In this document: positions 51,518-60,122 of the stretch, one piece after another | How positions within the stretch are numbered: the first letter of the stretch is position 1 | Layout: every line of letters begins with the position of its first letter | Translations under genes and position numbers: made by a program | Notes under the pieces: generated by a model | The model's input: the letters and a program-made list of their open reading frames with translations, nothing else | What the model was told of the DNA's origin: nothing | The model's database searches: none | DNA from: Amycolatopsis palatopharyngis | GTDB taxonomy: Bacteria; Actinomycetota; Actinomycetes; Mycobacteriales; Pseudonocardiaceae | Direction: 5' to 3' | Length of the DNA: 64,000 nucleotides | Assembly (NCBI RefSeq): GCF_003385185.1 | Contig: NZ_PQHZ01000010.1 | Span: 62,001 to 126,000 of the forward strand

Positions 51518-53956
51518 ATGTCCCGGTTCCGCAGAACTCTGGTGGCACTCGCAGCCGTGGTGACCCTGGTGACCGGGATGTTGTCTGGTGCATCCACTGC
51601 CGTCGCCCGCACGCACGCAGGTCCGCATCCGGAGGTCGCAGGCTCGTCGAGCGGCTCGTTGCCGGTGGTTTCCCCGACACCACAACGATTGCAGCGCAGC
51701 GGTCCCGACGTCGTAGTGCCGGGCAGGGTCGAGGTCGTCGCCGACGGCGCCACCGATCCCGCCGCTCGCGAGCTTCTGGTGCGAACACTGCGCGCGCATG
51801 GCGCCGACCGGGTGGAGATCCGAGCCACGGCTTCGGGGCACGCGCCACTGGTCGTCCACCTCGGACCCGCTGACCGGCCCGGCGTCGCACGGTCGCTCGG
51901 CGACACCGAGGTCCCCGATGTCGCGGAAGGCTACGCACTCAACATCGACAGCACGGGACACGCGCTCGGTTCGGTGGCCCTTGGCGGGGTCGACGCAGCA
52001 GGTCAGTACTACTCCGTTCAGACGCTGCGGCAGCTGTTCGTCCCGGCCGACGACGGTGGCTGGCGTATCGCGGGCGTCAGCGTCACCGACTACCCGGGCA
52101 TGCCGCTGCGCGGCACCATCGAAGGCTTCTACGGCTCCCCGTGGACCCATGCCGAACGGCTCGACCAGCTCGCCTTCTACGGCGACGTCAAGGCCAACAC
52201 CTACATCTACGCGCCGAAGGACGATCCCTACCACCGGGACCGGTGGCGTGATCCCTACCCGGCGGCCAAGCTGGCGGAGCTGGGGGAACTGGTCGAGCAG
52301 GCCACCGCCCACCATGTGCGGTTCACCTTCGCGCTCTCTCCTGGCACATCCATCTGCTACTCCAGCGCCAGTGATCGGCAGGCCCTGGCCGGCAAGTTGC
52401 AGGCGATGTACGACCTGGGGGTGCGCTCCTTCTCCATCCCGCTCGACGACATCAGCTACACCCGCTGGAACTGTTCCGGTGATCAGGCGAAGTACGGCGC
52501 TCCGGGACGTTCGGCGGCGGCGCACGCCCAGGTTGATCTGCTGAACGAAGTGCAGCGGGATTTCGTCGCCTCGCACCCTGGGGTACAACCGCTGCAGACG
52601 GTGCCCACCGAGTACGGCGATCTCACCGACACCGCCTACAAACAGATTCTGCGGAACAACCTCGATCCCGAGGTTCTCGTCATGTGGACGGGAACGGACG
52701 TCGTGCCGCCGAGTATCACCGTGGAGCAGGCCGAGCGCGCCTCCGAGCTGTTCGGCCGGGACGTGTTCGTGTGGGACAACTATCCCGTCAACGACTTCGG
52801 CCAGACCGCGGGACGACTGCTCATGGCGCCCTACGACAAGCGCGAGCCGGGGCTGTCGGAACACGTGTCCGGCATCGTCTCCAACCCGATGAACCAGGCG
52901 TCCGCGAGCAAGGTCGTGGTCTTCACCATGGCGGATTTCTCCTGGAACGACGGCGGCTACGACCGTGACGTGAGCTGGCGGCAGGCCGCGTCGTACCTCG
53001 CCGAGGGGGACCCAGCAGGTGTACGAGCGCTGCTGGTGTTCTTCGACCTCAACCACCTCGCGCCGACCTTCGGATCGCAGCCGTGGCAGCCGCAGGCGCC
53101 CGAGCTCGCCTCCCGTTTCGAGCGCTTCTGGACCGCCTACGACAGTGGCCAGCGAGCGGCCCTCGACGAGCTGGCGACCTACCTGGACCGGGTCGCGCAG
53201 GCTCCTGGGACTATCCGAGCCACGGTGACCGACGAGGCGTTCCTCGACGACGCCGACCGATGGCTCGACGCGACCCGGTTGTGGGGGCAGGCGCTGAACG
53301 AGGCCGTGGACGTCCTGACCTCCATCGAGTCCGACGACGCGGCGGGGGCGTCTCGTGCACGGGACGCGATGGAACGTTTCGTCAAGCAGGCCGAGCAGAT
53401 CCGCTCGGTCCCCGGCGAGAACCGGGTCGAGGGGCAGGTGCGGATCGGGGACGGCGTCGTGGACGTCTTCATCGACCAGGTGATCGCGCGCCACGACGAG
53501 TACCTCGGTATCCCGCCGCTGCGCAACCTCTCGCAGGGCAGGACGGCCACCCAGATCTCCGACTGGTCGTCGGCGTACGGGGCGGCGAAATCCGTCGACG
53601 GGGACCTCAACAACTTCTCGACCACCTCAGGTCAGGAGTCGCAGCCGTGGTGGCAGGTCGACCTCGGCAGCAGTGTGGACATCGAGAAGGTGGAGATCTA
53701 CAACCGCCTCGACTGTTGCGCGGATCGGCTCAGGGACTACCACGTGCTGGTGTCCGAGCAGCCATTCACGGGAACACTGGACGAGGCGCTGGCGAACCCG
53801 GCGGTACGCAGCCACCATGAGGCCGAACAGGCAGGGCGCCCGACCGTCATCGAGATCCCGGCCACGGGCCGGTATCTGCGGGTCTGGCTCGCCAGCTCGG
53901 TGCCACAGGAGCTCAACATGGCGGAGGTGCGGGTCTTCGGACGCGGCGCGAGCTGA
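51518..53956 (+). CDS. Secreted beta-N-acetylglucosaminidase, GH84, with CBM32
   Basis: An 812-residue secreted glycosidase. Residues 1-30 are a signal peptide ending near STAVARTHA. An N-terminal GH20b-like domain (about 50-190) is followed by the GH84 catalytic barrel: RGTIEGFYGSPWTHAERLDQ, KANTYIYAPKDDPYHR, and the catalytic aspartate pair D310-D311 in IPLDDISY. Residues 540-660 are a helical linker and 670-812 an F5/8 type C (CBM32) domain that binds sugars. It cleaves terminal beta-GlcNAc, hyaluronan- or glycoprotein-type substrates, by substrate-assisted catalysis. The gene appears monocistronic. Confidence 0.93.
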   Translation: MSRFRRTLVALAAVVTLVTGMLSGASTAVARTHAGPHPEVAGSSSGSLPVVSPTPQRLQRSGPDVVVPGRVEVVADGATDPAARELLVRTLRAHGADRVEIRATASGHAPLVVHLGPADRPGVARSLGDTEVPDVAEGYALNIDSTGHALGSVALGGVDAAGQYYSVQTLRQLFVPADDGGWRIAGVSVTDYPGMPLRGTIEGFYGSPWTHAERLDQLAFYGDVKANTYIYAPKDDPYHRDRWRDPYPAAKLAELGELVEQATAHHVRFTFALSPGTSICYSSASDRQALAGKLQAMYDLGVRSFSIPLDDISYTRWNCSGDQAKYGAPGRSAAAHAQVDLLNEVQRDFVASHPGVQPLQTVPTEYGDLTDTAYKQILRNNLDPEVLVMWTGTDVVPPSITVEQAERASELFGRDVFVWDNYPVNDFGQTAGRLLMAPYDKREPGLSEHVSGIVSNPMNQASASKVVVFTMADFSWNDGGYDRDVSWRQAASYLAEGDPAGVRALLVFFDLNHLAPTFGSQPWQPQAPELASRFERFWTAYDSGQRAALDELATYLDRVAQAPGTIRATVTDEAFLDDADRWLDATRLWGQALNEAVDVLTSIESDDAAGASRARDAMERFVKQAEQIRSVPGENRVEGQVRIGDGVVDVFIDQVIARHDEYLGIPPLRNLSQGRTATQISDWSSAYGAAKSVDGDLNNFSTTSGQESQPWWQVDLGSSVDIEKVEIYNRLDCCADRLRDYHVLVSEQPFTGTLDEALANPAVRSHHEAEQAGRPTVIEIPATGRYLRVWLASSVPQELNMAEVRVFGRGAS

Positions 53957-54250
53957 CGCGCGGTCACCGTCTCCTGGGCGTTAGACACGGCCGAAGGCAC
54001 TGTGGTCGATCGACTGGTGGTCACCGAGCTGCCGTCAACCGCGGCCCTGCGCGAAGCTTGGCTCCGATCAGCGGCGGCTTCGCTCGACCTGGTGTTCACG
54101 CGTGACTGGCAGCCTGATTCACGGGCATGCGGTGCTGGAGGCGACCGGGCGCGCGGCACCTCCGTGGTGTCCGGACGACGTCCGGGTGCCGGGGTACGGT
54201 TGGTTCGCCACGCCCCTACAAGTAAATACGCCGAAACGGAGGAGCGGTCC

Positions 54251-55492
54251 ATGCCACAGCCTGAATCGGCCACGAAGGATGCGGACAAGGGTTACGTAGC
54301 GCTACTCGGTTGGAGTCTCAACGCGGTGGAGGCTCTCGACCGGTTCGACCGGCGTTATGTCGTCGTGGCGCCGGACTGGGCTGAGAAGTACTGCACCGAA
54401 CACGGCATCCCCTACCTGCCCTGGAACTTCGAGCGGCTCAACGACCGCTCGATGGAGATCGCCGAGACCCTCAGGCAGGAGGGCGTCAACGTCGCGATCC
54501 CGCTGTTCGAGGAGACGGTTGAGTGGGCAGGGGCGATCAACTCCGTCCTGCTGGACAACCCGCGTCTGTTCGGCCAGGCCATGTTGCTCAGGGACAAGGC
54601 GCTGATGAAGCGGCGCGCACAGCTCGGCGGCATCCGGGTCGGGATCTTCGAGGAGGCCCACGACCGGGACGACGTGATCCGCTTCCTCAAGCGCGTCAAC
54701 CAGACCCTGCTCAAGCTTGACGGCGACCCGAACGACCCGATCCACCTCAAGGCGTTCGACAAGGCCGGGTGTCTCGGGCACCGCGTCATCAGCACCCCCG
54801 ACGAGATCGACACGATTCCGGAGGAGGAGTTCCCTGTCCTCATGGAATCGCACCTCGACGGCTGGGAGTTCGCCGTCGAGGCATGGATCTACCAAGGGAA
54901 GATCAAGTTTCTGAACATCTCCGAGTACGTCAAGCTCGGATACTCGGTGTTCGTTCCGGCGACCCCGGAACTGGAGCAGTACCGGCCGCAGATCAGGGCA
55001 CAGATCGAGAAGCTCATCAAGACGTTCGACATCGAGTTCGGCTTCGTGCACCCGGAGTACTTCGTCACCAGTGACGGCGAGATGTACTTCGGTGAGGTCG
55101 CGTATCGTCCGCCGGGCTTCAAGGTCTTCGAACTGCTCGAGCGGGCCTACGGGTTCAACGCCTACCAGGCGCTCGTACTGGCCTTCGACCCGAAGACGAC
55201 CGAGGAGGAGATCGACGCCTTCTTCCCGAACGAGCTCGTCGACGCGACCGGGGTCGCGGGCTGCTTCGGTGTCTACCCGCGCCGCCGGGTCGTCAACGAG
55301 CTGCGGATCCCGGAAGAGACCGAGGACGATGACTACTATGAGTCACACGACCTGTCGACGCCGCTGGAGGAGACAGTTACCAAGAGGACCGCGTTCGGCA
55401 ATCACTGGGGTCTGCTGTACTTCTTCGGCGAAGATCCCTACCGAATGCGCGATCTGCTGAAGAAGCAGGAAGAGCTCGACTTCTACGTCTGA
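54251..55492 (+). CDS. ATP-grasp domain ligase
   Basis: A 413-residue ATP-grasp protein. The N-terminal Rossmann-like part (GYVALLGWSLNAVEALDRF) precedes the ATP-binding lid (DKALMKRRAQLGGI, residues about 115-130) and the metal-binding end MYFGEVAYRPPGFK (about 277-292), where a Glu and a neighbouring polar residue bind magnesium. Such enzymes join a carboxylate to an amine, thiol or amino acid through an acyl-phosphate. ATG 54251 has GGAG upstream. A possible promoter is -35 TTGGTT (54200-54205), 17 bases, -10 TAAATA (54223-54228). The 294 bases after the GH84 gene hold nothing else. It is coupled (39 bases) to a large Cys-protease-like gene. Confidence 0.88.
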   Translation: MPQPESATKDADKGYVALLGWSLNAVEALDRFDRRYVVVAPDWAEKYCTEHGIPYLPWNFERLNDRSMEIAETLRQEGVNVAIPLFEETVEWAGAINSVLLDNPRLFGQAMLLRDKALMKRRAQLGGIRVGIFEEAHDRDDVIRFLKRVNQTLLKLDGDPNDPIHLKAFDKAGCLGHRVISTPDEIDTIPEEEFPVLMESHLDGWEFAVEAWIYQGKIKFLNISEYVKLGYSVFVPATPELEQYRPQIRAQIEKLIKTFDIEFGFVHPEYFVTSDGEMYFGEVAYRPPGFKVFELLERAYGFNAYQALVLAFDPKTTEEEIDAFFPNELVDATGVAGCFGVYPRRRVVNELRIPEETEDDDYYESHDLSTPLEETVTKRTAFGNHWGLLYFFGEDPYRMRDLLKKQEELDFYV

Positions 55493-55531
55493 CGACGCCG
55501 TGGACGTTGGAGACCTACCCGAAGGAAACCT

Positions 55532-57568
55532 GTGAAACCGCACGCCGACGTCACGGGCGAGGCCACGACGCTGGACAAGCGCACTGCCTCGCTCGACGAC
55601 GCCATCCAGGCCATGGCCGAGACCCGGGACTTCGGCAAGCACACGAAGCTGCGGCGGGTGCTGGAGGCACTGCGGCGGGTGCTGCAGCAGCCGGGCGGTG
55701 CCGCGGTGGTCCAGACGCGGGCACAGGCGCTGGAGGAAGCCGGCCTGTTCCAGGAGACGGACTGGGCCTCCCCGGAGATCCTCGTCCCGTCGCTGGTCGG
55801 TCCCGGTTTGCGCAGCAAAGACGTGGACACGGTGGTGATGGAGACGACCAGCGAGCTGCGGATGCTCGCCGTCGCCCGTGGCGACTTCCCGCACCCGACA
55901 CTCTCCGCCGAGGACGCTCGCCAGTTCCTGTCCCAGGTACTGGCGATGAACCTGGAGTTGCTGTTCACCCCGCCCGACGAGGCGGAGCGGACTCAGCAGG
56001 GCCGGACCGCGCAGCTGATCCGGGACCTGTTCCGGTACCTTGCCGACGAGATCGGCTACGACAGCGTGCTGGACAAGCTGGTCGATGAGATCTGGCGGAT
56101 CCTGCGTCAGCGCCCGATCCAGGTCGACCAGGTGCAGTCGCTGATCATCCGCATCGCGACCTATCGCGACGATCCGGACATTGACCTGAGCGCGATGTCC
56201 GGGCAGGGCATCGACCGGCTCATCACCAGCCTGTTCGGTACCACCGAGGCGTGCCGGGAGGACCCGGGAGTCGACGTCTTCCGCTCCCGGCTGGAGGCGA
56301 TGGACACCGGCGGCCTGCAGTACGAGGCCACCGGGTTCGCCAGGGCCATGCACGACACCGGTCTGGTGTCGCCGTACCACGCCGAGTTGCTGCGGTTCCT
56401 GCTGCACGAGAGCGACTATCTCGTCGGCGAGGCGCTCGGGTTGTCTGACACCGGCCGGAACTGCCTGCTGCGCTACCGCAACCTGGTGCACCGGCTGATC
56501 GAGGAGGCCGTGCACCCGGAGACCGCGCAGTGCATCTACGGGCTGGCGCTGCTACTCGACCGCGGCATCCTCTACGAGCCGCCGGTAGTGCCCGCGCTGT
56601 GGCGGCAGCTGGCTCTGCACCTCGCTCCGGCTGCCAGGGAGCGGCTCACGACGGTGTTCGGCGACCAGCCGACGCCGGAGGCCCGGCTGATCGCGGGCGT
56701 GCTGTCGATGCTGGGCCAGCCGCTCGGGGTCGGGCAGGGCGACAACCCGACCTGCCAGTCGGCCCGCGCACTGTCGATGTGGGCCTACAACGACCCGGAC
56801 TACCTGCTGCAGATGGTGGTCTGGGCAGCCCGCGACGACGAGATCATCATGCACTTCGAGGGTCAGCCGATCTCGTCGAAGGACAGCGGGACCGGGGTCG
56901 CGACCACGCTTCCGATGGATCTGGACCCTGTGTCGTTGCTCGTGGTGCCCCACCTGGACCGGATCTACGCCGAGATGGGGCGGCGCTGCGCAGGCCGGCC
57001 CGGCGACCCACACAGGTGGGTCAACCCCGAGTTCCACGGCTGGTGGGCGGCCCGTGGGTTCCGGATCAACGTTGACGTCGAGACCGGGAACCTGATCGAC
57101 CTGGACGAGTTCCTGCGGCAGTTCCACGCGAGCTACCACCCGTCCTACAACGGCGGGCAACCGCTGGTCCACCCGCAGCCTGCGGGCGTCGCCGTCACCG
57201 ACAGCGCCGCCCGGTATGTCGGCTGGCACGCGATCACGATCCTGCGGGTCGTGCCGGACCCACAGGACGAGATGCGGGTGTACTTCTACAACCCGAACAA
57301 CGACAGCGGCCAGGACTGGGGCGACGGTGTCGTGGTCTCCACCGCGGGAAACGGCGAGCGGTTCGGCGAGGCCTCGCTGCCGTTCGACCAGTTCGCCTCG
57401 CGGCTCTACATCTTCCACGTCGACCCGCTCGAGCGCGGGGAGCCGGAGAAGGTGCCGGCCGAGGACGTCGCGCGGATCATCGGCCACATCGAACGCAGTT
57501 GGGGAGCCGACCGGCTGCAGCCGGGGACGCTGCAGGCCGCGAAGGCCCCGCAGACCCCGCAGGCCTGA
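55532..57568 (+). CDS. 678-residue protein with possible papain-like Cys-His-Asn triad
   Basis: I do not recognise the family. Residues 1-380 are helical without motifs. From about 395 the sequence has a possible papain/calpain-type arrangement: GDNPTCQSARALSMWAYN with C408, then YVGWHAITILRVV with H566, then YFYNPNNDSG with N587. A cysteine at a helix start after an oxyanion Gln (Q404-like region), His in a beta strand and Asn after the next strand are all in the right order. No signal peptide. The gene starts 39 bases after the ATP-grasp stop with AAGGAAAC upstream and is certainly co-transcribed. It may cut or transfer the product of the ligase, or be regulated by it. Confidence 0.72.
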   Translation: MKPHADVTGEATTLDKRTASLDDAIQAMAETRDFGKHTKLRRVLEALRRVLQQPGGAAVVQTRAQALEEAGLFQETDWASPEILVPSLVGPGLRSKDVDTVVMETTSELRMLAVARGDFPHPTLSAEDARQFLSQVLAMNLELLFTPPDEAERTQQGRTAQLIRDLFRYLADEIGYDSVLDKLVDEIWRILRQRPIQVDQVQSLIIRIATYRDDPDIDLSAMSGQGIDRLITSLFGTTEACREDPGVDVFRSRLEAMDTGGLQYEATGFARAMHDTGLVSPYHAELLRFLLHESDYLVGEALGLSDTGRNCLLRYRNLVHRLIEEAVHPETAQCIYGLALLLDRGILYEPPVVPALWRQLALHLAPAARERLTTVFGDQPTPEARLIAGVLSMLGQPLGVGQGDNPTCQSARALSMWAYNDPDYLLQMVVWAARDDEIIMHFEGQPISSKDSGTGVATTLPMDLDPVSLLVVPHLDRIYAEMGRRCAGRPGDPHRWVNPEFHGWWAARGFRINVDVETGNLIDLDEFLRQFHASYHPSYNGGQPLVHPQPAGVAVTDSAARYVGWHAITILRVVPDPQDEMRVYFYNPNNDSGQDWGDGVVVSTAGNGERFGEASLPFDQFASRLYIFHVDPLERGEPEKVPAEDVARIIGHIERSWGADRLQPGTLQAAKAPQTPQA

Positions 57569-57688
57569 CCGGCGCGTTGTGCCCACGTCTTGACCCCGCC
57601 GCTCTGAGGTTCGGCCCAACAGTGACCGGCGTCTACCAGCCGGTGCTTGCCAGGCCACCTCGGTGCCGTACGCCTCGGCGAGGGCAGA

Positions 57689-58390
57689 TCAGGTGCTGCA
57701 CCCCTGTGGGCCGCAGCTCGGCGCGTCACCGATCTCGCTGTTGACCGCCAGCACCGGCCGTTCCCTCCAGGCGCGGTGCAAGGTCTGCAGAATGACCTCA
57801 GGTGGTTGGGCGCCGGGGATGGCGAGCCGGCCGTCGACGAGGAACAGCGGCACTCCGCTGATCTGCAGCCGGAGTGCTTCGCTCTCGTCGGCGCGCACCG
57901 CGTCGGCGTAGGCGTCCGACGCCAGCACGTCGCGCACTTCATCCGGATCCAGACCGGCTTGAGTAGCTAAACGTGTGAGCGTCTCATGTTCGCCGATGGC
58001 TTCCCCCTCGGACAGGTATGCCTGGAGGAAACGCTGCTTGACCACCAGCTGCAGGTCACGGTCGGCGGCGAGATGCACCAGCCGGTGAGCATCGAAGGAG
58101 TTGCCGGGACGGGCACGGTCGAGATGGAACTCGACGCCGGCTTCAGCAGCGGTCGCGGTCATACGCTGGACCATCGCCTCACCACCGGCCGCTGACGTGC
58201 CGTACTTTCGGGCCAGCATGGCTGCGTAGTCACCGTCGCGGACCGCGGGCGCGCCCGGATCGAGTTCGAAGCTGCGCCACACCAACTCGATCTCGTCGGC
58301 GTGTTCGAACTGGGCGAGTGCGGCATCCAGCTGTGCTTTCCCGATGGCGCACCACGGGCACACTATGTCCGACCAAATATCTATCCTCAT
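57689..58390 (-). CDS. DsbA-family oxidoreductase, FrnE-like
   Basis: A 233-residue DsbA-like thioredoxin-fold protein of the FrnE branch. The CPWC motif is at residues 11-14 (DIVCPWCAIGKAQ), a helical insertion follows, and the cis-proline loop SGVPLFLVDGR is near residue 183. There is no signal peptide, so unlike periplasmic DsbA it works in the cytoplasm on disulfides or thiol-disulfide stress. A second pair near the end (SCGPQGC) is an extra feature. ATG 58390 has GGAAG upstream. It is divergent from the MerR gene. Confidence 0.9.
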   Translation of the reverse strand: MRIDIWSDIVCPWCAIGKAQLDAALAQFEHADEIELVWRSFELDPGAPAVRDGDYAAMLARKYGTSAAGGEAMVQRMTATAAEAGVEFHLDRARPGNSFDAHRLVHLAADRDLQLVVKQRFLQAYLSEGEAIGEHETLTRLATQAGLDPDEVRDVLASDAYADAVRADESEALRLQISGVPLFLVDGRLAIPGAQPPEVILQTLHRAWRERPVLAVNSEIGDAPSCGPQGCST

Positions 58391-58595
58391 ATCCACTTCC
58401 AACACCCGTCCCCACGCTCGTCATTCCGCCGTCGTGGTCGGGACTGTCTCAGGATCGGTGTCTTTGGCTCGGACACGCCGGACTGGTTCCGGCGGGATGG
58501 GGTCGCGTGCACCTCCTGGCGCGTGTGTCGACCGTCTTCGACTTGAGCAACCGGTACCTTGAGGGAATTGGCGCCGAGAGAGCGAGGATGGTCGC

Positions 58596-59012
58596 GTGGC
58601 CAAGCATATGCAGATCGGTGCGGTGGCCGAGCACACCGGCCTGTCCTTGCGCACGATCCGCTATTACGAAGAAGTCGGACTGGTCACGCCGAGTGCGCGC
58701 AGCCAAGGCGGATTCCGCCTTTACACCGAACCAGACGTAGCGCGGTTGAAACTCGCCCGGCAGATGAAGCCACTGGGTTTCCAGCTCGACGAAATGCGCG
58801 ACCTGCTCGCGCTCCTGCAGCCCGCCACCAGCCGCACCGCGCAGCCCCGCAAACTGCGTAAGGATCAGCTGGAACAGTTGCGGAGCTTCGCCGGCACCGC
58901 GGAAGAGCGCTGCGCCGAATTGCGCGCGAAACTGGAAACTGCGGAAGAATTCGCTGAAATGCTGCGGGAGCGCCTGGTGCACGAGCCCGCCCGGTCGGCG
59001 CGAGTAGGCTGA
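58596..59012 (+). CDS. MerR-family regulator
   Basis: A 138-residue MerR regulator. The winged HTH is in residues 4-75 (MQIGAVAEHTGLSLRTIRYY and EEVGLVTPSARSQGGFRLYT); a long antiparallel coiled coil follows (residues 80-125). No cysteine or metal site is seen in the C-terminal part, so it senses a small molecule or redox change rather than a metal. GTG 58596 or ATG 58608 can start it. The next gene follows after a 9-base inverted repeat that may be its operator. Confidence 0.9.
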   Translation: MAKHMQIGAVAEHTGLSLRTIRYYEEVGLVTPSARSQGGFRLYTEPDVARLKLARQMKPLGFQLDEMRDLLALLQPATSRTAQPRKLRKDQLEQLRSFAGTAEERCAELRAKLETAEEFAEMLRERLVHEPARSARVG

Positions 59013-59020
59013 ACACTGGC

Positions 59021-59050
59021 CTACTCTACTCTCACGTTAAGGTAGAGTAG
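59021..59050 (+). promoter_or_regulatory. 9-bp inverted repeat, MerR-type operator/promoter candidate
   Basis: CTACTCTAC (59021-59029), 12 bases, then the exact complement GTAGAGTAG (59042-59050). The right arm contains TAGAGT (59043-59048), a fair -10 box. Initiation would then fall at the GTG codons at 59050-59058, giving a leaderless message. It lies between the MerR gene and the DUF2795-like gene. Confidence 0.65.
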
Positions 59051-59055
59051 TGCGG

Positions 59056-59298
59056 GTGAACTGGGACTCCGGATTCGCGCCCCTGACGGCGCGAGAACTC
59101 AGCGATCACATCGAGAACGCGTTTGTCTCCGATCGTCCCACAGTGGTGGATCTGCTCGACGCGGCGATACGCAGCCACGCCCGCCCCGTCGTGTTCGCCG
59201 CCGTGAACCGCCTTCCTCCGCGCGAGTTCGAGTCGATGGCTGATGTGCTGAACGAGTTACCGGACCTGCCCCGGTGTGACGCCCATCCCATGGACTGA
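59056..59298 (+). CDS. DUF2795-like small protein
   Basis: An 80-residue protein (82 if the in-frame GTG 59050 is used). It shows the pattern of DUF2795 proteins: a helix-turn-helix-like pair and a terminal NRLPPREFESMADVLNEL, where the RLP-R-F/Y-S-ADV-A/E motif is conserved in that family. DUF2795 proteins are small, cytoplasmic and of unknown function, and are abundant in actinomycetes. The start at 59056 sits eight bases after a possible -10. The gene overlaps the next one by 23 bases. Confidence 0.6.
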   Translation: MNWDSGFAPLTARELSDHIENAFVSDRPTVVDLLDAAIRSHARPVVFAAVNRLPPREFESMADVLNELPDLPRCDAHPMD

Positions 59299-59875
59299 TC
59301 GCTGGTCGCCAGACGACGGCCCGGGGCGAATCGCGGTGGTCCGAGGATTCGATCGTGACAGCCGGGCATTGCGCGATGCGGTACGTGCGGCAGCAGTCAG
59401 GCATGGCTGGTCGGTGTTGGACCTGCCCACCATTCCCGCTTTCGGCCGCATTCCCGTGACCGACGATATCGGCCTGGTCGTGGCGGTACGACCGGTCCTG
59501 GACCCCGCGGCCGCATCGCAGGGCATGCGCGGTGCTGATTGGCAGCCCCGGCCCGCGCTGGCCGTGACGACATCGGAAGGCCAGTACGACACGATTGCGT
59601 CCCGCTTCGAACTTTCCGGTCCGAGCAGATACCACCGTGAACGTGATCCAACGGCGACGACAGCCGCGATCGCCGTGGAGCCCGCCGTGACCGGTGTGCT
59701 GGTCGAGAGGATCGCCGGATGTGATCGCAAGACACTGCGCACAGTGGACACTTCGCTCACCGTGCGGCTCGAGGAGCCGACGCGCGGGACCATCGATGGC
59801 CACCCGCAGCTGTTCCCGGTCGGCGAGTACACGGTCACCGCACTGCCACGGCGCTACTTCCGGGTCGCCGGCTGA
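59276..59875 (+). CDS. Hypothetical protein of 199 residues
   Basis: A 199-residue protein of no recognised family. The fold seems mixed alpha/beta: an N-terminal strand-helix (GRIAVVRGFDRDSRALRDAV), then a central strand (GLVVAVRPVLDP) and a C-terminal beta region ending LFPVGEYTVTALPRRYFRVAG. GTG 59276 lies inside the end of the preceding gene, so the two are translationally coupled. No signal or membrane segment. Confidence that it is coding is supported by length and by the overlap. Confidence 0.55.
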   Translation: MTPIPWTDRWSPDDGPGRIAVVRGFDRDSRALRDAVRAAAVRHGWSVLDLPTIPAFGRIPVTDDIGLVVAVRPVLDPAAASQGMRGADWQPRPALAVTTSEGQYDTIASRFELSGPSRYHRERDPTATTAAIAVEPAVTGVLVERIAGCDRKTLRTVDTSLTVRLEEPTRGTIDGHPQLFPVGEYTVTALPRRYFRVAG

Positions 59876-60063
59876 GTCACCTGTCGTCCAGTTCGGACAG
59901 ACGTGCAGATCCTGCGTTTCTCGTCGGCTCGAGAATCGTCGCGGTGGCGGCGCTGGCGCGTTGTGAGCACATCCGGAGGCTATGGATCGCCTTCGTTTCG
60001 GTGGAGCCGCAGCGCTCCACGCGGCGTGTGCGGCCGTCGTAGCCGCGGTACCGGCCGAACGCT

Positions 60064-60103
60064 CGCCATCCCGGCGCTCCTCGAACGGAGTGCCGGGATG
60101 GCG
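60064..60103. terminator. 17-bp hairpin between converging genes
   Basis: CGCCATCCCGGCGCTCC (60064-60080), a six-base loop, then GGAGTGCCGGGATGGCG (60087-60103); the arms pair with a single G-T wobble. It stands 20 bases before the stop of the opposite-strand MHS gene and closes both it and the small-protein unit. Confidence 0.85.
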
Positions 60104-60122
60104 GTGAGGGTGTGAGCGAGCC

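Noticed and set aside
58543..58563. TTGAG repeated at 16-base distance in the DsbA-MerR gap
   Set aside because: No fitting -10 box lies 17-19 bases after either copy, and the inner symmetry (CAA-N8-TTG) is too weak to call an operator.
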